Below are positions 6,403 to 10,234 of a stretch of 10,234 nt of DNA, in pieces. Position 1 is the first letter of the stretch. Each line of letters begins with the position of its first letter. A program made the position numbers and the translations under genes. The notes beneath the pieces were generated by a model. The model was not told the origin of the DNA and did no database searches. It saw nothing but the letters and a program-made list of their open reading frames with translations. Source of the DNA: Candidatus Dadabacteria bacterium RIFCSPHIGHO2_12_FULL_53_21 (GTDB lineage Bacteria; Desulfobacterota_D; UBA1144; Nemesobacterales; UBA2774); contig MFCJ01000009.1 in the NCBI GenBank assembly GCA_001775255.1, positions 1 through 10,234 of the forward strand, read 5' to 3'.

Positions 6403-8615
6403 ATCATTCCTTTTATCTTTTTTTGTGCGGGTTATTGGCAGCCGTTTTTGCTCTGCCGGCATCTGCTTCGGCTCAGCAGTCGCCCGGGCCCAACCGAATC
6501 GTATGGGTGGGAATGGAGGAATTCAGAGAAGTTTCCATAAACCCGGGGAGAATCAATCCTGCATCGGGAGATGCGAACGAATATTATAAGAACATCAGAG
6601 TCAAATTTCGTTACGTCGAGGAGAGAGACTTGGAGGGGAAGGGGGGCTTTGTTTCCCGTCACGTCGAGTGGAACGCCAAAGAATCACATATCGTCCACGG
6701 CATGATAAGCAGAGAGTGTAAGGGAAAAGGAAGCCTTGAGCTGGGACCGGGGGATTCGATCACGGACGAGCAATACAAACAAATGCAAATGACTTGCAAG
6801 GTGGAGAAGAGCGGCGCTATTTGGGGGTACTTCTGGCTGCCTCAATTGATATCTCCCCCTGATGTTGTCGAATGGGATAAGCTGCGCGACGACTGTTCAT
6901 ATAGTGAGGAGCAGCCGGGTTACCGCTACAGCGTTTGGGTCTCCCCGGAGATTGACGCCGTCATGGAGGTTAAGACCGGTCGGGACAGTGAGTATCGGCA
7001 ATTCGTTCCTGAGCCGGGAAAACAGATCACCTTCACCGTACGCTCGAATATCCCCGCGCGCTTTCGCTTTAAATTGGAAGAGGTTTCGCGTTTTCCCGGT
7101 TTTGCCACCAATGCCGAAATTAAGCCCTATTTTTTTCAGATTTATGGACTCGATCACCTCAAGGGGAAATACGAGGTAAAAGAATGGGGTGAGCCTCTAA
7201 AGGTAGACCCCGACCTCATCCTCGATCCCAGGTTATATGAAGACCGCACGGAGTGGGAACAGCCGACGTATGAAACGGTGACGACTGCAAAAGAGGTCGG
7301 GAGCTCAAGCGTTACAATTACCGCAATGGATTTCGCCGTCTACGGTCGGCTCAAGGCCGACGTTAAGGGAAAATGCGGGGGATGGGAGCCTGCTCGCATC
7401 CTTGCCGGAGGGCAGGAAAAGGATTTCGTTACGATCCCTATGGACGAGAATGATAACCTGATTGCGGACAGGATGGACGAGCCGCAAAACGGCGTAACGG
7501 AGTGGGGGTATGGAGGCGATACCGGGCGCGATGACGACAAGCACCCTCAGGGCGACGGAACACCGGGCGACGGTCTCACGGCCTTCGAAGAGTATCGTGG
7601 CTTTATGACTCAGGGCGTTGACTTTGCCGGGGGCTGCGACGACCGCGGCTATGACCTGCACGTGCGTACCGACCCAGCACAAAAAGACCTCTTTATCCAC
7701 TCTCCCGACCCGGAGCTGGCACAGCTGGCGTTCCTGCTTGAGAACAGCACAAAGCAGGCAGGTGATGCTAAAGGGATAGGGGTGCATCTTATTTGCGAGC
7801 CGCACTCAGTTGGCCGAAGCTTGAACTATACACTTCGTTTGTGGGGACCGAAGGAGTGGCGTGGAAAAACGCTTTTTGGGGGTGAACAGCATCTCCTCAA
7901 CCTTATAGACGGACAGTTACCCGATGGTACCGTGGGGCAAACCCGTGGAACGACGGGACTCGGCCCGCCGAAAGATGTGTGGGGAGACGTCAAGATAGAC
8001 AAGAACAAGATTTTTAGCTTGGGGGATCGTCGGTATTTTAATGCGCCTCTTGAGCTCGCCAGGACCGTCGTACACGAGCTTGGCCACGCAGTGGGCATTG
8101 ACCATCATGGAGACAGCAATATATCTTTTGCGCTTCTTATCACGGATAAACCATGCCCTGAAGATATCTCCGATCCTTTAGAGATATTAGGCGAGGGTGT
8201 GAGTGTTGTGAGCCCCGAGCTGTCAGCCGGGGAAAAAGCCTGCGTCATCGCCAATTTGGCGCGCCGGCACGCTCAAAATAGCGGCAATCAGGAGTGTCCG
8301 ATGAAATACACTTATTGGACCGCTTATGAATCCCCAAGCAGCCCGCTTCAACCCATGGGCGATATAAAACTTATGGACTCTCAGAGGCGGTACGCTACCT
8401 TAAAAGGTTACAGAGGTGAGATACATCAATATCGTAAAGACCTCGACCCCCCCGGGCTGGGTCACTTCTGTGATAAGACGACGGGAACGGGAATAAACGG
8501 ATTTCCAGGAGAGGCAAACCACGCGGGTGATTCCTGCCGGGTTTGCGTAAGGCAAATCCATGTCAAGGACTGGGGCTCAGCGCCGCCTGCGCCTATTGCT
8601 TGCCCCACCGATTAG
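6399..8615 (+). CDS. Exported metzincin-like zinc metalloprotease, large multidomain
   Basis: A 738-residue secreted protein. Residues 1-25 are a signal peptide ending ASASA before Gln26. The zinc-binding motif HELGHAVGIDH is complete at 559-569 (ligands His559, His563, His569; catalytic Glu560; Gly566), the HExxHxxGxxH signature of metzincins. Met635 in ECPMKY, 66 residues later, is a candidate Met-turn. A calcium-loop-like segment DENDNLIAD (349-357) and a second, GDGTPGDGLTAFEEY (385-399), precede the catalytic region. The roughly 320 N-terminal residues match no domain I recognise; strand-rich stretches suggest beta domains. Thirteen cysteines lie beyond the signal peptide, fitting an oxidising, exported location. 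The start is GTG 6399, with AAAGGGG about 8 nt upstream and a 4-bp overlap with the propeller gene. Protease activity is inferred from the motif; the family within the metzincins and the substrate are unknown. Confidence 0.82.
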   Translation: MNHSFYLFLCGLLAAVFALPASASAQQSPGPNRIVWVGMEEFREVSINPGRINPASGDANEYYKNIRVKFRYVEERDLEGKGGFVSRHVEWNAKESHIVHGMISRECKGKGSLELGPGDSITDEQYKQMQMTCKVEKSGAIWGYFWLPQLISPPDVVEWDKLRDDCSYSEEQPGYRYSVWVSPEIDAVMEVKTGRDSEYRQFVPEPGKQITFTVRSNIPARFRFKLEEVSRFPGFATNAEIKPYFFQIYGLDHLKGKYEVKEWGEPLKVDPDLILDPRLYEDRTEWEQPTYETVTTAKEVGSSSVTITAMDFAVYGRLKADVKGKCGGWEPARILAGGQEKDFVTIPMDENDNLIADRMDEPQNGVTEWGYGGDTGRDDDKHPQGDGTPGDGLTAFEEYRGFMTQGVDFAGGCDDRGYDLHVRTDPAQKDLFIHSPDPELAQLAFLLENSTKQAGDAKGIGVHLICEPHSVGRSLNYTLRLWGPKEWRGKTLFGGEQHLLNLIDGQLPDGTVGQTRGTTGLGPPKDVWGDVKIDKNKIFSLGDRRYFNAPLELARTVVHELGHAVGIDHHGDSNISFALLITDKPCPEDISDPLEILGEGVSVVSPELSAGEKACVIANLARRHAQNSGNQECPMKYTYWTAYESPSSPLQPMGDIKLMDSQRRYATLKGYRGEIHQYRKDLDPPGLGHFCDKTTGTGINGFPGEANHAGDSCRVCVRQIHVKDWGSAPPAPIACPTD

Positions 8616-8638
8616 TGAAGGAGATTGAGGAAAAATCA

Positions 8639-9517
8639 ATGTATAAGGTTCTTTTTCGCATAACCCTTTTCACTCTGGTCTTTGTCGCTGCGGATATTGG
8701 TTCGAACGTGTGGAGATTTCATGCCTCGGCTCGTGAGTCTCCCGATATCTTCTTAACGCTTCAGGTCAACCGCCAGAGGGAAATTACCGCGATTCCGGGC
8801 ACCCCCCTCGTATTCACCGTTTTCATGAGCGGGTCTAAGACCGATCCCCCTTTGCGTATTGGCGGCTCTGGTGACCCGTGGTATGTATATCTACGGCTCG
8901 AGTCGGCGGATGATAAGAAACAAATACCTTTCACTTGGTCTTTGCTCGGTAAGCCGCGCGCTCTGTCTCGCCTCGGTTCCTCCGGCGATCTCGGCAACGT
9001 GGAGCTATATGCCGGTGACGAAGCTATTCTGGATAAGGAAAGGAATTTATATACGGCGGAACTAGGCGTAGCCCCGGAAGAGACCGCAAAAATTTCGGGA
9101 GGCCGTTATACTATCCGTGCAATTCTCCACGTTCCCTCCGGGTCTCAGGGGAAATGGAGCGGCAGAGCGGTGTCAAATCCTGTGGTTGTCTCCGTGGAGG
9201 AGCAGGTTAAAGAAACAACTCCCGCGGATGACCGGGAGTGGAGCCGGCTTATAGAATCCATAAATTTCTATCTTCGAGCGGAGAGATTTGATGACGCCTA
9301 TCGACTGGCGCTTCAGGCGGTAGAACAAAAGCGGGTTAATGTTGACGCCCGTATCTTGCTTGGCGACGCGCTCAACGGGTTAGGGCGAGACGAAGAAGCC
9401 CTCAAATCCTATACAAAGGCTCTTTACATCATTGCGGCTAAAGGTAAGCAGTATGAGCCGCCGACTTATCTGATCATGCGCATGGACGAAGTGAAGCGAA
9501 GGCTTGAAGAGCGGTAG
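8639..9517 (+). CDS. Exported TPR protein with N-terminal beta domain
   Basis: A 292-residue protein of unknown function. An N-terminal hydrophobic segment (4-20, VLFRITLFTLVFVAADI) with HASA before Arg32 suggests export. Residues about 34-195 are strand-rich (PLVFTVFM, WYVYLRL, YTIRAILHV, NPVVVSV), resembling immunoglobulin-like sandwiches. The C-terminal segment from about 202 holds two tetratricopeptide-type helix pairs (SINFYLRAERFDDAYRLAL and ARILLGDALNGLGRDEEAL), which usually mediate protein-protein contacts. The start is ATG 8639: GAGGA (8627-8631) lies 7 nt before it, and the frame upstream to 8543 overlaps the protease gene without a signal peptide at its start. It lies 23 bp after the protease stop and is the last gene of the operon. 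A scaffold or partner role for the other exported proteins is inference from the TPR and the context. Confidence 0.75.
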   Translation: MYKVLFRITLFTLVFVAADIGSNVWRFHASARESPDIFLTLQVNRQREITAIPGTPLVFTVFMSGSKTDPPLRIGGSGDPWYVYLRLESADDKKQIPFTWSLLGKPRALSRLGSSGDLGNVELYAGDEAILDKERNLYTAELGVAPEETAKISGGRYTIRAILHVPSGSQGKWSGRAVSNPVVVSVEEQVKETTPADDREWSRLIESINFYLRAERFDDAYRLALQAVEQKRVNVDARILLGDALNGLGRDEEALKSYTKALYIIAAKGKQYEPPTYLIMRMDEVKRRLEER

Positions 9518-9571
9518 ATAAAGATTGTCTGGGTATTTAAGTTAAAATTGCCAATGCCCTCAACTACAAAA

Positions 9572-9590
9572 GCCCTTATCGAGGGTCTTC
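9572..9590. terminator. Possible weak bidirectional terminator between convergent genes
   Basis: In the 110-bp gap between the operon end (9517) and the convergent regulator (9628), GCCCTTATCGAGGGT forms a 4-5-bp GC hairpin. On the minus strand it is followed by CTTTTG, a short T-run. The stem is short for a rho-independent terminator, so this is only the best candidate in a place where termination from both sides is expected. Confidence 0.3.
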
Positions 9591-9627
9591 GGTCAGGGTT
9601 CTTATTTGTGCCTGGAATGAACTGGGG

Positions 9628-10234
9628 TTAAAGGTTCACTTCTATGTTTTTCTTCTTCCTCTTCCCATAGATCATGAGCTGGTACCTGTTCTGCAGGTGA
9701 AGCTTATGGAATATATTCGTAATATGCGCTTTCACGGTCTTTTCGCTGACCGAGAGCAATTCCGCTATGTCCTTATTGCTTTCCCCGGCGGCGATGTGCT
9801 TTATGATCTTTGACTCAGTTTTAGTAATTTTCGAGGACTTCGTTTCGTCGGTTTTTTTATCGGCGGGAGCCGGATTTTCGTTCGCCCCTCTCTTGATTAC
9901 CGCCACGAGCTCGGTCGATGTCGTCTCGTGATTGACATTGATAAGGTTGGGGATACCCTCTCCGGCCGTCCCTCCCTCTGTGAACTGGATAACCCTTATC
10001 GCCGGCCTCTTGATTTCGCCCGCCCGCATGATCTTTTCGATATCGTACGCGGATTCCCTGTTGTCGAGGAAAATAAAGTCGGGGCTCATCTCCCTCGCGA
10101 ATTTTTTCAGATCCCCGAGACCTGCCCCCTCCGCGACAACTATCATGCCCGTCTCGAATTCGAGTATCCTTCGGATGCCGTTCAATATCAGCTTTGAATC
10201 TGATATCAAGGCTATTTTGATTTCTCTATTGGAC
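9628..10234 (-). CDS. NarL/FixJ (LuxR-HTH) response regulator with atypical receiver, 5' end outside window
   Basis: The minus-strand frame is open to the right edge. The TTG at 10209 is not a credible start because upstream codons read NREIKIA, the first receiver strand, so the true start lies beyond 10234. The visible protein has a receiver domain, a Lys/Glu-rich linker (ADKKTDETKSSK) and a C-terminal GerE/LuxR helix-turn-helix (SVSEKTVKAHITNIFHKL), ending in a basic tail KRKKK. The phosphoacceptor Asp is present (FIFLD, codon 10063-10065) and the Thr after strand 4 is kept (QFT). Of the acidic pair only one Asp remains (ISDS where the family has ADDH). The conserved Lys segment is lost, reading LINVNHE where GYLLKD is expected. 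The receiver is therefore degenerate but different from that at 1540-2223. It converges on the exported-protein operon; no kinase is visible nearby. Confidence 0.88.
   Translation of the reverse strand, partial: SNREIKIALISDSKLILNGIRRILEFETGMIVVAEGAGLGDLKKFAREMSPDFIFLDNRESAYDIEKIMRAGEIKRPAIRVIQFTEGGTAGEGIPNLINVNHETTSTELVAVIKRGANENPAPADKKTDETKSSKITKTESKIIKHIAAGESNKDIAELLSVSEKTVKAHITNIFHKLHLQNRYQLMIYGKRKKKNIEVNL

Noticed and set aside
8543..8638. Longer N-terminus for the TPR protein overlapping the protease gene
   Set aside because: The added residues are an out-of-frame reading of the protease end and would precede the signal segment; ATG 8639 has a well-placed GAGGA.
10207..10209. TTG as start of the right-hand regulator
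   Set aside because: It cuts the first receiver strand; the same frame continues with receiver-like residues to the window edge.
1..10234. CRISPR arrays, tRNA or rRNA genes, transposase genes
   Set aside because: No regularly spaced repeats, cloverleaf-type sequences, rRNA segments or transposase motifs were seen on either strand.

Overview
The window looks like a chromosomal segment of an uncultured Gram-negative bacterium. The Gram-negative reading rests on an OmpA-type peptidoglycan-binding protein and on five exported proteins in a row. Intergenic DNA at 1-213 carries repeat motifs of the kind often dispersed in genomes assembled from environmental samples. Lineage cannot be fixed from this sequence; a Desulfobacterota- or Dadabacteria-like organism is only a guess.

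Layout, left to right. Positions 1-213 hold clustered short repeats. The single-stranded-DNA-binding recombination mediator dprA follows (start probably GTG 261, end 1364). Next is an orphan NarL/FixJ-type regulator (1540-2223) with its own sigma-70-like promoter, then UDP-glucose 6-dehydrogenase (2386-3699). A 344-bp gene-free stretch from 3700 to 4043 ends in a strong sigma-70-like promoter. From 4044 to 9517 lies a same-strand, tightly spaced run of five exported proteins: a beta-sandwich protein with a Pro/Ala linker, an OmpA-like peptidoglycan-binding protein, a GH43/GH32-type five-bladed-propeller protein, a large metzincin-like zinc metalloprotease (HExxHxxGxxH), and an exported TPR protein. 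A convergent second NarL/FixJ-type regulator (9628-10234, minus strand) runs off the right edge.

The exported cassette is the most interesting part. A promoter with an upstream 10-bp-period direct repeat, gaps of 92, 17, -4 and 23 bp, and secretion signals on every product suggest one transcription unit for a cell-envelope or extracellular system: a peptidoglycan anchor, a carbohydrate- or protein-binding propeller, a protease and a TPR scaffold. Its arginine codon use (few AGG) contrasts sharply with the AGG-rich genes on both sides, so it may have a different origin or expression class. Both flanking regulators have receiver domains lacking key phosphorylation residues and no kinase beside them, so they probably do not act as ordinary two-component regulators. 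Whether they control the cassette is untested inference.
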